From assembly GCA_934655875.1 (NCBI GenBank), contig CAKUHB010000032.1, positions 1 through 31,215 on the forward strand: a DNA stretch of 31,215 nt, given 5' to 3'. Each line of letters begins with the position of its first letter. The first letter of the stretch is position 1. This document shows, piece after piece, positions 14,681-22,694 of this stretch. Origin of the DNA: an uncultured Oscillospiraceae bacterium. Its GTDB lineage: Bacteria; Bacillota; Clostridia; Oscillospirales; Oscillospiraceae. The notes under the pieces were generated by a model. That model was not told the origin of the DNA, did not search any database, and saw only the letters and a list, made by a program, of their open reading frames with translations. The translations under genes were made by a program, and so were the position numbers.

Positions 14681-14706
14681 AAGCAGCAGGGTCTCCCCTG
14701 CTGCTT
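14681..14706 (-). terminator. Hairpin after the Na/Pi cotransporter gene
   Basis: AAGCAGCAGGG (14681-14691) pairs perfectly with CCCTGCTGCTT (14696-14706) around a 4-base loop. It lies 11 bases past the transporter stop. On the minus strand it is followed by CTGTTTGTG, a short broken T-tract. Confidence 0.8.
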
Positions 14707-14716
14707 GCCGGCCTGG

Positions 14717-16474
14717 TTACAGCTGGTAGATCCGGCTGTATTCTTCGTAATACCGTTCAAACATCTCGGATTTCATTTCCTTGATGCTGCTCAGGTATTC
14801 ATGCGTATCAAACGAATCCGATTCCAGCTCGATCATGGCGACCGCGATGTTGGAGCAGTGATCCGCCACGCGCTCGTAGTTCGTCAGCAGGTCGTTGAAC
14901 ACAAAGCCCTGCACCAGCGTGCATAAACCCTTTTGCAGGCGGTCGACGTGGTGGAGCTTCATCTCGTCGCAGAGATTGTCGATCAGCTCCTCCAGCGGCT
15001 CCACGCGAGCTGCCAGCTGCAAGTCATTATTGACGAACGAGCGGATCGCGACGGACAGGATCTCTGTCAGCGCAGCTTCCATCACCTCAAGCTCATGCGC
15101 CGCGGCATCAGAGAACGAAAGGTTCTTCTCGTTCAGCTCCTTCGCGCCCTCGGCGATGTTCAGCGCATGGTCGGAGATTCTCTCAAAATCAGAAATTGTA
15201 TGCAGATACTTGGACACGTCCTCGTTCTGCTTGGCTGTCAGCTCGCGTTCCGTGACCTTGACAAGATAGCTGCCCAGCTTATCCTCGTACCGGTCGACGG
15301 ATTTTTCCAGATCCTCGACCAGATGGTAGCGCTCCTCCGAATAGCCGTGCAGCAGTGCGACTGCTTCCATAAAGTTGCGCTTGGCTTCTTCGGCCATGGC
15401 ATTGATGGTCAGGCGGCTCTGCTCGATGGCAAGGGCAGGATGCTGGATGAAGCGCTCCTCCAGCCGCATGGTCTCCGGCTCTGCCGGCTGCTGCTGCGGC
15501 TTGTCCGGCACAAGGAGGTTGACGACCTTCTCGATCTGCTTTGTAAACGGCAGCAGGCCGACGACCTTGATAAACCGGAAGACCGTATTGACAAACGCGA
15601 TGGAGACGCTGCTCATGATCAGATCCGCAAACGGGAACCGGATGATCGCGTCCAGCGTATAGTAAATTGCTGCAAACAGGATAACGCCCGTGACCTCCGC
15701 CACAAGATAGACCATGGCCGTCCGCTTGCCGTCGACCGTGGCGCCGATAGCGGAGAGCAGCACCGGCATGGCCGCGCCGATGGCGATGCCCATGACGATC
15801 GGCAGGGCGATGGAAAAGTCGATGATGCCGGTCGAAGCGAGCGCCTGCAAAATACCGACGGCCGCCGATGCGGACTGGAGCACGCACGTAAAGAGCGTAC
15901 CGAACAGGATGCCGAGGAACGGATTGGAGAAGGTGGTAAGAATACGGATGAATGTCGGGTCGTCGCGCAGCGGAGAGACCGCCGCGGACATCGTCGACAT
16001 GCCATACATCAAAATGGCAAAGCCCATCAGGATATCTGCAATGTGCTTTTTGGCCTGATCCTTGCTCGCCATGCGGAGCACGATGCCGATCACCGAGATA
16101 ACACCTGTCAGGGTCGCCGTGGAAAACAGGTCGAGCCAGCCGCCCGTCGAGCCGATATCGGACAGACAGATGATCCAGCCCGTGATGGACGTGCCGAGAA
16201 TGGCGCCCAGAACGATGGAGATCGCCTGCCGGACCTTCATCATACCGGAGTTGACGAAGCCGACGACCATGACGGACGTTGCCGACGACGACTGGATCAC
16301 AGCCGTCACACCGGCGCCGAGCAGGAAGCCCTTGAGCGGATTTCCTGTCAGACGGTATAAAATCAGTTCCAGCTTATTGCCGGCCACGCGCTTCAGCCCG
16401 TCGCCCATCAGCGCCATACCGAACAGGAACAGCGCGATGCCGCTGAGCAGCGCGATCACATTTGAGATCCCCAC
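14717..16474 (-). CDS. Na+/phosphate cotransporter with C-terminal PhoU domain
   Basis: The product is a 585-aa membrane protein that imports (or exports) phosphate with sodium. The first 330 residues hold about eight membrane segments and the two inverted repeats of the NptA/NaPi-II family, each with its QS motif (VIQSSSATSV and CVLQSASAAV). Residues about 350-565 are a PhoU-like helical domain, typical of the larger bacterial form. The start is GTG at 16474 after GAGAGG; no in-frame ATG fits. The gene is divergent from a PhoP/PhoR-like pair, and Pho-box repeats lie in the shared spacer. It is therefore probably induced when phosphate is low. Confidence 0.93.
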   Translation of the reverse strand: MGISNVIALLSGIALFLFGMALMGDGLKRVAGNKLELILYRLTGNPLKGFLLGAGVTAVIQSSSATSVMVVGFVNSGMMKVRQAISIVLGAILGTSITGWIICLSDIGSTGGWLDLFSTATLTGVISVIGIVLRMASKDQAKKHIADILMGFAILMYGMSTMSAAVSPLRDDPTFIRILTTFSNPFLGILFGTLFTCVLQSASAAVGILQALASTGIIDFSIALPIVMGIAIGAAMPVLLSAIGATVDGKRTAMVYLVAEVTGVILFAAIYYTLDAIIRFPFADLIMSSVSIAFVNTVFRFIKVVGLLPFTKQIEKVVNLLVPDKPQQQPAEPETMRLEERFIQHPALAIEQSRLTINAMAEEAKRNFMEAVALLHGYSEERYHLVEDLEKSVDRYEDKLGSYLVKVTERELTAKQNEDVSKYLHTISDFERISDHALNIAEGAKELNEKNLSFSDAAAHELEVMEAALTEILSVAIRSFVNNDLQLAARVEPLEELIDNLCDEMKLHHVDRLQKGLCTLVQGFVFNDLLTNYERVADHCSNIAVAMIELESDSFDTHEYLSSIKEMKSEMFERYYEEYSRIYQL

Positions 16475-16494
16475 TATTCTACATCCTCTCCTTG

Positions 16495-16559
16495 TGTTAA
16501 CCCTATGTTAAGTGTCGAATCTTAAATGTATTGTATGTTTTATCTTAAATTCATGTTAA
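16495..16559 (-). promoter_or_regulatory. Pho-box-like repeats and promoter of the Na/Pi gene
   Basis: On the minus strand TTAACA-TGAAT-TTAAGA (plus 16543-16559) and TTAACA-TAGGG-TTAACA (plus 16495-16511) are two pairs of direct repeats with an 11-bp period, matching the TTAACA-type Pho box of Firmicutes. A TACAAT -10 box (plus 16530-16535) lies 7 bases beyond the first pair. That pair therefore occupies the -35 region, where PhoP activates. The second pair would lie in the 5' leader, next to the ribosome binding site. Plus-facing TTTACA (16573-16578) and TTAACA (16591-16596) near phoP may be further half-sites. Confidence 0.7.
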
Positions 16560-16656
16560 ATCTTGCTTTTCTTTTACATTTCACGTAAACTTAACAAAAA
16601 GCGGGACGATGATTTTACATAGCCGTTTTATGATATGCGTAAAAGGAGTGAAGAAG

Positions 16657-17334
16657 ATGATCTATTTACTGGAGGATGACGACTCCATCCGCAAGCTGGT
16701 GCTCTACGGACTGGACAGCCAGGGATTCCAGGCCAGAGGCTTCGCGCTGCCGTCCGAGTTCTGGCGGGCGATGGACGCGCAGATGCCGGAGCTTGTGCTG
16801 CTCGATATCATGCTGCCCGAAGAGGACGGCCTTTCCATTCTCAAGCGGCTGCGTGCGCAGAGCTCCACGCGCCGTCTGCCCATTATCATGCTGACCGCGA
16901 AAAACTCCGAATACGACCGTGTCATCGGTCTGGATCACGGTGCAGACGATTTTGTCTCCAAACCGTTTTCCATGCTGGAGCTGATCGCACGCATCCGCGC
17001 GGTCCTGCGCCGGGCGGAACCGGCCCAGACCTCCGGAGATTACACGCTCGGGATCCTCTCCGTCTCGCCGGATCGCCACGAGGTCAAGGTCGCAGGCAAG
17101 GATGTCACCCTGACGAACAAGGAATTTGAACTTCTGTGCCTGCTGCTGCGGAACAAAGGCATCGTCCTGACCCGTGCGACGCTGATGGACCGTGTGTGGG
17201 GCTTTGAATCCGAGCGCGAAAACCGCACGCTCGACGTTCACATCCGCACGCTTCGCGTCAAGCTCGGCGAGGCCGGCAGCTATATTGAAACAGTCCGCGG
17301 TATCGGCTATAAGATCGGAGGCGAGGACGCATGA
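16657..17334 (+). CDS. phoP: OmpR/PhoB-family response regulator (PhoP-like)
   Basis: The product is a 225-aa DNA-binding response regulator. The receiver domain (1-118) has the acidic pocket D7-D9, phosphoacceptor Asp50 (LLDIMLP), Thr80 and Lys102 (SKPF). The winged-helix domain (about 128-222) ends with the usual ETVRGIGYKI. AAAAGGAG with 8-base spacing sets the start at ATG 16657; an upstream in-frame codon at 16609 has no ribosome binding site. The stop overlaps the kinase start (ATGA). The assignment to phosphate control is inferred from the divergent Na/Pi-PhoU gene and the Pho-box repeats between them. Confidence 0.85.
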   Translation: MIYLLEDDDSIRKLVLYGLDSQGFQARGFALPSEFWRAMDAQMPELVLLDIMLPEEDGLSILKRLRAQSSTRRLPIIMLTAKNSEYDRVIGLDHGADDFVSKPFSMLELIARIRAVLRRAEPAQTSGDYTLGILSVSPDRHEVKVAGKDVTLTNKEFELLCLLLRNKGIVLTRATLMDRVWGFESERENRTLDVHIRTLRVKLGEAGSYIETVRGIGYKIGGEDA

Positions 17335-18989
17335 CGGCAAAAATCTTTCGCAACGCATTTCTGATTGGCTTTACCGTTCTGCTCGCGTGCATGCTGCTGT
17401 TCTTCTTTATCATGTACTCCAACTATCAGGCGCAGGCCTTTGACATTCTGCAGATGGAGGCTTCGCAGATCTCGGAGGGCATGGACATCTGCGGCGGCGA
17501 AACGTATCTGTCGTCCATCGATTCTCCGGAGCGCGTGACGTGGATCGCCGCGGACGGCTCGGTCCTGTATGACAATATGGCCGATCCCGCGACCATGGAA
17601 AACCACTTACAGCGGCCCGAGGTAGCCGAAGCCTTTGAGACCGGCTCCGGCCGTTCCGACCGCTACTCCTCCACCATTCTGGAAAAGAACAACTATTACG
17701 CCCTGCTCCTGAAGGACAATACCGTTCTGCGTGTGGCGGGCAAGCAGACCAGCATGGCCGCCATGGCGCTGATGCTGGTGCAGCCGTCCTTATGGATCGT
17801 CGTTCTGGTGCTCGTGCTGTGCGGACTGCTCGCCATGCGCCTTGCAAAGCAGATCGTCCGGCCGATCAATGCGATCAACCCCGACAATCCCAACGCAACG
17901 CCGACCTATCCGGAGCTGCAGCCGCTCATCTCCCGCTTACAGGAGCAGAACCGCACCATCCGCACACAGCTGAGTGAGCTCTCCGTCCGGCAGCGCGAAT
18001 TTGACGCTATTACGGAAAATATGCGCGAGGGCTTCCTGATCGTCGACGACAAGTGCAACATTCTTTCCAGCAACCGCAGCGCCTTGCATCTTCTTGGCAT
18101 CGACGGCAAGCAGAAGCCGGAAAACCTGCACCAGGCGACGTGCTCCGGCGCGTTTCTGGAGCTGGTCGACGAAGCACTCGGCGGAACACGCTGCGACGCG
18201 TCCTTGCCGCTGGACGGCGGCACATGGCAGCTGTACGCCAACCCTGTTATCACCGGCAGCAAGGTCACAGGTGCTATTGTGATCTTTATGGACGTCACTG
18301 AGCGCGAGCAGCGCGAAGCGCTGCGCCGGGAATTTTCCGCCAACGTCTCGCACGAGCTCAAAACTCCGCTGACCTCCATCACAGGCTTTGCCGAGCTGAT
18401 GAAGGAGGGCATGGTTCCGAAGGAAAAAATGAAGGAGTTCTCCGGCGATATCTACCGGGAATCCCGCCGGCTCATCGATCTGGTCGACGATATCATCCAG
18501 CTTTCCCGGCTGGACGAGGGCACGACGACCTTCACAAAAGCTCCGGTCGATCTGTACGTGCTGGCCGGAAGCGTCATTGAAAGTCTTCGCCCGGTCGCGG
18601 AGAAGCAGAACGTCACCCTGCACCTGTCCGGCCAGCATGCAGTGATCTCCGGCGTGGAGCAGCTGCTGCGGGAAATGGTCTACAATCTCTGTGACAACGC
18701 CGTCAAGTATAACACGACCGGCGGCAGCGTCACCGTCTCTGTCTGGCAGAACGGGCAGACCGTTACGCTCTCGGTCGTTGATACCGGCATCGGCATTCCG
18801 TATGCCGACCAGAGCCGCGTCTTTGAGCGCTTCTATCGCGTTGACAAGAGCCACTCCAAGGAGGTCGGCGGCACCGGTCTGGGTCTGTCCATCGTCAAGC
18901 ACGCCGCGCAGTACCACGGCGCGAAGCTCGAGCTCAAGAGCGAGCCGGGCAAAGGCACGGCAATCGCCGTAAATTTCAATGTTGGTTGA
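17331..18989 (+). CDS. phoR: Membrane sensor histidine kinase (PhoR-like)
   Basis: The product is a 552-aa histidine kinase that phosphorylates the response regulator encoded just before it (4-bp overlap). A membrane segment at about 8-28 and a second at about 150-168 enclose an extracytoplasmic domain of some 120 residues. A short HAMP-like linker (IVRPI) and a PAS domain (about 225-325) follow. The HisKA domain has the phosphoacceptor His341 in SANVSHELKTPL. The ATPase domain has the N box LCDNAVKYN, G1 DTGIGIP, F box FERFYRVD and G2 GTGLGLSIVKH. This TM-sensor-TM-HAMP-PAS-kinase order is that of Firmicutes PhoR. All catalytic motifs are intact. Confidence 0.9.
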   Translation: MTAKIFRNAFLIGFTVLLACMLLFFFIMYSNYQAQAFDILQMEASQISEGMDICGGETYLSSIDSPERVTWIAADGSVLYDNMADPATMENHLQRPEVAEAFETGSGRSDRYSSTILEKNNYYALLLKDNTVLRVAGKQTSMAAMALMLVQPSLWIVVLVLVLCGLLAMRLAKQIVRPINAINPDNPNATPTYPELQPLISRLQEQNRTIRTQLSELSVRQREFDAITENMREGFLIVDDKCNILSSNRSALHLLGIDGKQKPENLHQATCSGAFLELVDEALGGTRCDASLPLDGGTWQLYANPVITGSKVTGAIVIFMDVTEREQREALRREFSANVSHELKTPLTSITGFAELMKEGMVPKEKMKEFSGDIYRESRRLIDLVDDIIQLSRLDEGTTTFTKAPVDLYVLAGSVIESLRPVAEKQNVTLHLSGQHAVISGVEQLLREMVYNLCDNAVKYNTTGGSVTVSVWQNGQTVTLSVVDTGIGIPYADQSRVFERFYRVDKSHSKEVGGTGLGLSIVKHAAQYHGAKLELKSEPGKGTAIAVNFNVG

Positions 18990-19008
18990 CATAATTTTAA
19001 TTCCCTGC

Positions 19009-19038
19009 AACGGAGCTGCTTAGGCAGCTCCGTTTTTC
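19009..19038 (+). terminator. Terminator of the phoPR operon
   Basis: AACGGAGCTGC (19009-19019) pairs with GCAGCTCCGTT (19024-19034) around loop TTAG, and a T-run (19033-19037) follows. It lies 20 bases after the phoR stop. Confidence 0.93.
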
Positions 19039-19123
19039 GGCATTGAGGAACAAAATTCGCCTTTTTCGGCGATTGCAATAAAAAACAGACAAATTATTTG
19101 TTTGCCACACAAAAATTTTGTCA

Positions 19124-19152
19124 TTGCTTAACAGAATCGAAACGAGTATACT
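19124..19152 (+). promoter_or_regulatory. Promoter of the NCS2 permease gene
   Basis: TTGCTT (19124-19129) and TATACT (19147-19152) are 17 bases apart. Transcription would start near 19159, leaving a leader of about 140 bases. Confidence 0.7.
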
Positions 19153-19153
19153 G

Positions 19154-19169
19154 ATTCTGAAGTCAGAAT
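19154..19169. promoter_or_regulatory. Perfect 16-bp palindrome at the permease transcription start
   Basis: ATTCTGA-AG-TCAGAAT is a perfect inverted repeat directly after the -10 box. A further CAGAATC at 19131-19137 forms a second dyad with GATTCTG at 19153-19159, across the -10 box. Overlapping dyads on a promoter are typical of repressor operators. In RNA the first would form a 7-bp hairpin with a 2-base loop, which is too tight, so a DNA site is more likely. Confidence 0.55.
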
Positions 19170-19298
19170 AACGCCGGTTGGCAATGCCTTGTCAACTGAC
19201 GCTACGGCCGGCGCTGGTCACTTTTCCCTTTTCGGGCCTGCCGCCTGCCACCGGCTCTGCCGGCTCCGGCTATCATACAAAAGGAGATCTTACCATCC
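19170..19298 (+). promoter_or_regulatory. Potentially structured leader of the NCS2 permease gene
   Basis: CGCCGG (19172-19177) can pair with CCGGCG (19208-19213). They enclose a 7-bp hairpin (19178-19184 with 19189-19195, loop TGCC) and a 12-base single-stranded stretch CTGACGCTACGG. Downstream, CCGGC/GCCGG (19251-19255, 19259-19263) and more GCCGG copies could form alternative stems before the ribosome binding site AAAAGGAG (19279-19286). This looks like a riboswitch or attenuator, but it does not fit the purine (guanine/adenine) riboswitch or any other class I can recall. Confidence 0.4.
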
Positions 19299-20711
19299 AT
19301 GAAAAACCAGAAGACCCGCGAACCAAGCTCCATCGATAATATCTACCGGCTCGATGGACGCGTCCCGGTCGCAAAAGCCATTCCGTTTGGCCTGCAGCAC
19401 GTGCTGGCCATGTTCGTGGCAAATGTGACCCCCGTCATGCTCATTGCCAGTGTCGCCGTCTATAATGGACAGGCCTTCACCGCCGTTGACACTGCGCTCC
19501 TCATTCAGGCAGCCATGCTCATTGCCGGTATCGGCACGCTGATCCAGCTCTATCCTGTCTGGCGCATCGGCTCACGACTGCCGGTCGTCATGGGCCTGAG
19601 CTTCACGTTCCTGTCCGCCATGATGACGCTCGCTGCCAAGGACTACGGCCTGATGATCGGCGCAGTCATTGTGGGCGGCTGCATAGAGGGTCTTCTCGGT
19701 CTGACGGCAAAATACTGGCGGCGCTTCGTCAGCCCCATCGTCTCGGCCTGCGTCGTGACGACCATCGGCTTCAGCCTGCTGTCTACGGGCATCTCTTCGT
19801 TCGCAAGCTCCTCGGTCTATCCGACCGGATCGTGGCAGAACCTGCTCGTCGCGGTCATTACGCTGGCGGCCTGCCTGATCTTCAATTCGCTCGCCAAGGG
19901 CTTCTGGAAGCAGCTTTACGTCCTGTTCGGCCTGATCGTGGGCTATGTCGTCTCCCTGTTCTTCGGCATGGTCGATTTTGCGTCCATGAAGAGCACCGTG
20001 CAGGAGCTTGGCATCATTGCCCTGCCGAAGCTGTTTGCGTATACGCCGAAATTTGAGATCGGCGCGATCATTTCCGTCACGCTCGTCTTCCTCGTCTCCG
20101 CTGCGGAGACGATCGGCGACACCTCCGCCGTCTGCACCGGCGGTCTTGGCCGCGAAATTACGGAAAAAGAGGTCTCCGGCTCTCTCGGCTGCGACGGCTT
20201 CATTTCCGCCGTCTCCGGCGGTGTATTCGGCTGCCCGCCGATCACGTCCTTCAGTCAGAACGTCGGTCTTGTCGCCATGACGAAGGTCGTCAACCGCTTT
20301 ACGATCATGTTCGGCGCGCTGACGCTCATCCTTGCCGGGCTGTTCCCGCCCGTGGGCGCGTTCTTCTCCACGCTTCCCGACTGCGTGCTGGGCGGCTGCA
20401 CGGTCATCATGTTCGGCGCGATCATTGTCTCCGGCGTCACGATGCTCGGCGAGTGCGGCTTTGACCAGCGCAACACCATCATCGCCGCCACCTCCTTTGC
20501 CATCGGCATCGGCGTGACGCAGGTTCCGGAATTTTTCTCCGGCATGCCGCAGCTCGTGAGCGATATCTTCGCCAACAACCCCGTTGCGGGCGTGTTTGTC
20601 GTGGCGATGGTCCTGTCCCTGACGCTTCCGAAGAAGGTCAAGGCGCAGGATGTCGGCGCTCTGACAGAGGAAACGCTGGATCCCTCTGAGAACGATTCCT
20701 CCAGATCCTGA
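19299..20711 (+). CDS. NCS2-family nucleobase permease (xanthine/uracil/urate type)
   Basis: The product is a 470-aa inner membrane symporter with about 12-14 membrane segments that brings in a purine or pyrimidine base with a cation. The family markers are present: FGLQHVLAMFVANVTPVML near the N-terminus, the AAETIGDTSAV segment, and the NAT signature QNVGLVAMTK preceded by GCPPITSFS. The QNVGLVAMTKV pattern with the preceding CPP is closer to xanthine/urate (PbuX/PucK-like) carriers than to UraA, so a purine substrate is the better guess. The start at ATG 19299 is 12 bases after GGAG, somewhat long. It is a single gene with its own promoter, a palindromic operator, a long leader and a strong terminator. 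Confidence 0.92.
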   Translation: MKNQKTREPSSIDNIYRLDGRVPVAKAIPFGLQHVLAMFVANVTPVMLIASVAVYNGQAFTAVDTALLIQAAMLIAGIGTLIQLYPVWRIGSRLPVVMGLSFTFLSAMMTLAAKDYGLMIGAVIVGGCIEGLLGLTAKYWRRFVSPIVSACVVTTIGFSLLSTGISSFASSSVYPTGSWQNLLVAVITLAACLIFNSLAKGFWKQLYVLFGLIVGYVVSLFFGMVDFASMKSTVQELGIIALPKLFAYTPKFEIGAIISVTLVFLVSAAETIGDTSAVCTGGLGREITEKEVSGSLGCDGFISAVSGGVFGCPPITSFSQNVGLVAMTKVVNRFTIMFGALTLILAGLFPPVGAFFSTLPDCVLGGCTVIMFGAIIVSGVTMLGECGFDQRNTIIAATSFAIGIGVTQVPEFFSGMPQLVSDIFANNPVAGVFVVAMVLSLTLPKKVKAQDVGALTEETLDPSENDSSRS

Positions 20712-20721
20712 TATTGACGCA

Positions 20722-20757
20722 AAAATCCGGAAGCTGCTGCGGCAGCTTCCGGATTTT
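20722..20757. terminator. 16-bp bidirectional terminator between convergent genes
   Basis: AAAATCCGGAAGCTGC (20722-20737) pairs perfectly with 20742-20757 around loop TGCG. It has A-runs and T-runs on both sides. It serves the permease gene (plus) and the five-gene operon (minus). Confidence 0.95.
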
Positions 20758-20762
20758 GTTTC

Positions 20763-22259
20763 TTATTTCAGAAGTCCCTTGTCGGTCTTCTTCACATGGC
20801 GGAAGACCTCCTCGAAGCGGCCAAGCGCTTCGTCGATGATCTCCGGCGTATCGGCCATAGAGGTATACAGACGGCTGCCGGCCAGCGTGACAAGGCCGTT
20901 TGCCATATAGGCCGCGCCCATGCGCTCCATGGAATCCTTGCGCACGTACATCATGTCCTTGTGCTTCAGAAGTCCTGCCGCCGATTTCAGGAACGCCATG
21001 GAGGAGAAATCAAAGCTCATCGCGCCCGTGCACTCCAGATGCACAATAGAGCCCTGATTATAGGCCACGAACGGCAGACCGTAGGTCTTGAGCAGGGACT
21101 TGAGACCGTCGCACAGGCGATCGCCCATCCGGCCTGCGATCTCGCAGGCGTTCGTCCGTTCGATCTCCTTGATGGCCGTATAGCCCGCCAGGCAGGACAG
21201 CGGGTTCGCCGCCAGCGTGCCGCCGACATAGGCCCGGTGCTTCCCGGTGGCAAGACCGGCCGCCATGAGCTGCGCGTATTCCTTCTTGCCGCCGACGCCG
21301 CCGGCCGCGGGATAGCCGCCGCCGACGATCTTGCCGAAGATCGTCAGATCCGGCACAACGTCAAAATAGCCCTGCGCGCCCGACAGCGCCACACGGAAGC
21401 CGGTGACGACCTCGTCAAAGATCATCAGCGCGCCGTATTTGTCGCAGAGTGCGCGCACGCCCTTGTTGTATTCGTGACCGATGGGCCGCGTGCCGCTCTC
21501 CGGGCCGACCGGCTCGACGATCACCGCCGCCGTACCGCCGCGCAGACGGTTGCGGCGGAGCATGGACTCGAGCATGTCGAGATCGTTCGGCCGAACCTCA
21601 TCGGTCGTGCCGTAGCAGCCGGACGGGATGCCGTGCGACTCGAGAAGCGCGCGGCTGCCGGGGATCTTCAGGCCGTAGACCATCTGGTCAGACCAGCCGT
21701 GATAGGCGCCGCCGATCTTGATGATGCGCTTTTTCCCGGTTGCGATGCGCGCGATGCGCAGCGCCGCCATCACAGACTCCGTGCCGCTGCCGAGCATGCG
21801 GAACATCTCCACGTTCGGCATACAGGTGTGGATCTCGCGCGCGATCATCAGCTCCGCTTCGTGCAGAAGGCCAGTCACCGGACCGCAGGTGTTGAGCAGC
21901 TCTATAACCTTCTCGCGGATGGGCGGATAGTTGCTGCCGAGGATCGTCGGGCCGCCGGCCTGCAGGAAGTCAATATACCGGTTGCCGTCCTTATCATACA
22001 GGTACGCGCCCTCCGCGCGCGCCATGCACATGGGGAACGGCTTGTTGAACGCCAGATTGTGCTGCACGCCGCCGGGGATATATTCCTTCGATTCCTCATA
22101 GACGGCACGGGACGCCCTGCACTTTTCGTCGTAATAGCGCAGGATGACGTCCTGATAATAGTCGTCCGAGACCTCCCAGATCGGCTGGCTGGTGAGCGCT
22201 TTGAGCTGCGCATTGATCTCGTTGGGATCATCCCAACGGCTGATACCGCAATTGTTCAT
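20763..22259 (-). CDS. Class III aminotransferase, glutamate-1-semialdehyde aminomutase-like
   Basis: The product is a 498-aa PLP enzyme. The fold-type I core includes GSGTE (157-161), GGAYHGW (183-189), Asp282 in IFDEVVTGFR and the PLP lysine Lys310 in FGKIVGGG. GGVQHNLAFNKPFPMCMARA followed by YLYDKDGNRYIDF is the pattern of the HemL (GSA aminomutase) branch. It is longer than HemL (about 430) by an N-terminal extension of some 55 residues, and no other heme gene is nearby, so I do not call it HemL. It is the last gene of a TetR-kinase-aldolase-GtrA operon. It overlaps gtrA by 4 bases (ATGA) and has AAGGAGG 8 bases before the start. It may transaminate an aldehyde or keto-sugar product of that pathway. 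Confidence 0.9.
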   Translation of the reverse strand: MNNCGISRWDDPNEINAQLKALTSQPIWEVSDDYYQDVILRYYDEKCRASRAVYEESKEYIPGGVQHNLAFNKPFPMCMARAEGAYLYDKDGNRYIDFLQAGGPTILGSNYPPIREKVIELLNTCGPVTGLLHEAELMIAREIHTCMPNVEMFRMLGSGTESVMAALRIARIATGKKRIIKIGGAYHGWSDQMVYGLKIPGSRALLESHGIPSGCYGTTDEVRPNDLDMLESMLRRNRLRGGTAAVIVEPVGPESGTRPIGHEYNKGVRALCDKYGALMIFDEVVTGFRVALSGAQGYFDVVPDLTIFGKIVGGGYPAAGGVGGKKEYAQLMAAGLATGKHRAYVGGTLAANPLSCLAGYTAIKEIERTNACEIAGRMGDRLCDGLKSLLKTYGLPFVAYNQGSIVHLECTGAMSFDFSSMAFLKSAAGLLKHKDMMYVRKDSMERMGAAYMANGLVTLAGSRLYTSMADTPEIIDEALGRFEEVFRHVKKTDKGLLK

Positions 22260-22690
22260 TTCTGTTCCTCCTTTTTCGCAAGGTCGTTTGTATCCATACT
22301 GCCGCGGAAGACCACAAACGTGTCAAACAGGTATTCCGTGACAAAATTGAGCAGCATGTTAAGGATCGTCACCAGATATTCATTCCAGCCGCAGCTCTCC
22401 GCCAGCCAATTGCCGAGGATGGTCGACAGCGGCGTGAACACGGCGTAGTAGCCCAGCACCATCGCCATGGCCTTCGGCACGTTGTTGGCGCTTTTGAACG
22501 TGAATTTCCGGTTCAGCGTAAAATTCCAGATGACCGACGCGATCAGCGCCAGCAGGTAGCACGGCCAGTAGCTCCACCGGCACAGCTCGTTGAACAGCGT
22601 AAACAGGCCGATCTGAATGATGCCGGCTGAGGTGGAAAACAGCACGAACTTGACCGCCCGCAGCAGCTGTTTCTTTTTTTCCTTCTCCAT
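22256..22690 (-). CDS. GtrA-family membrane protein
   Basis: The product is a 144-aa protein with four membrane helices. The GtrA signature is present: KFVLFSTSAGIIQIGLFTLF in helix 1, then SVIWNFTLNRKFTFKS after helix 2, and VTEYLFDTFVVFR near the end. GtrA proteins are thought to move polyprenyl-phosphate-linked sugars across the membrane or to help sugar transfer to surface polymers. The start at ATG 22690 has AAAGG 9 bases upstream, within the end of the aldolase gene; an ATG at 22714 lies inside that gene and lacks a good site. It overlaps the aminotransferase start. A GtrA protein inside a kinase-aldolase operon is unusual. Confidence 0.88.
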   Translation of the reverse strand: MEKEKKKQLLRAVKFVLFSTSAGIIQIGLFTLFNELCRWSYWPCYLLALIASVIWNFTLNRKFTFKSANNVPKAMAMVLGYYAVFTPLSTILGNWLAESCGWNEYLVTILNMLLNFVTEYLFDTFVVFRGSMDTNDLAKKEEQK

Positions 22691-22694
22691 CGCT

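Noticed and set aside
19170..19298. Purine (guanine/adenine) riboswitch ahead of the permease
   Set aside because: The conserved junction and loop sequences of that class are not visible; only stems without the known core were found.
20763..22259. The aminotransferase as HemL of heme synthesis
   Set aside because: It has a roughly 55-residue N-terminal extension, no other heme genes nearby, and lies in a sugar operon.
20796..22448. A 550-codon plus-strand frame opposite the aminotransferase
   Set aside because: It is an antisense shadow: Arg/Ala/His-rich, with no recognisable domain, and the true gene is on the other strand.
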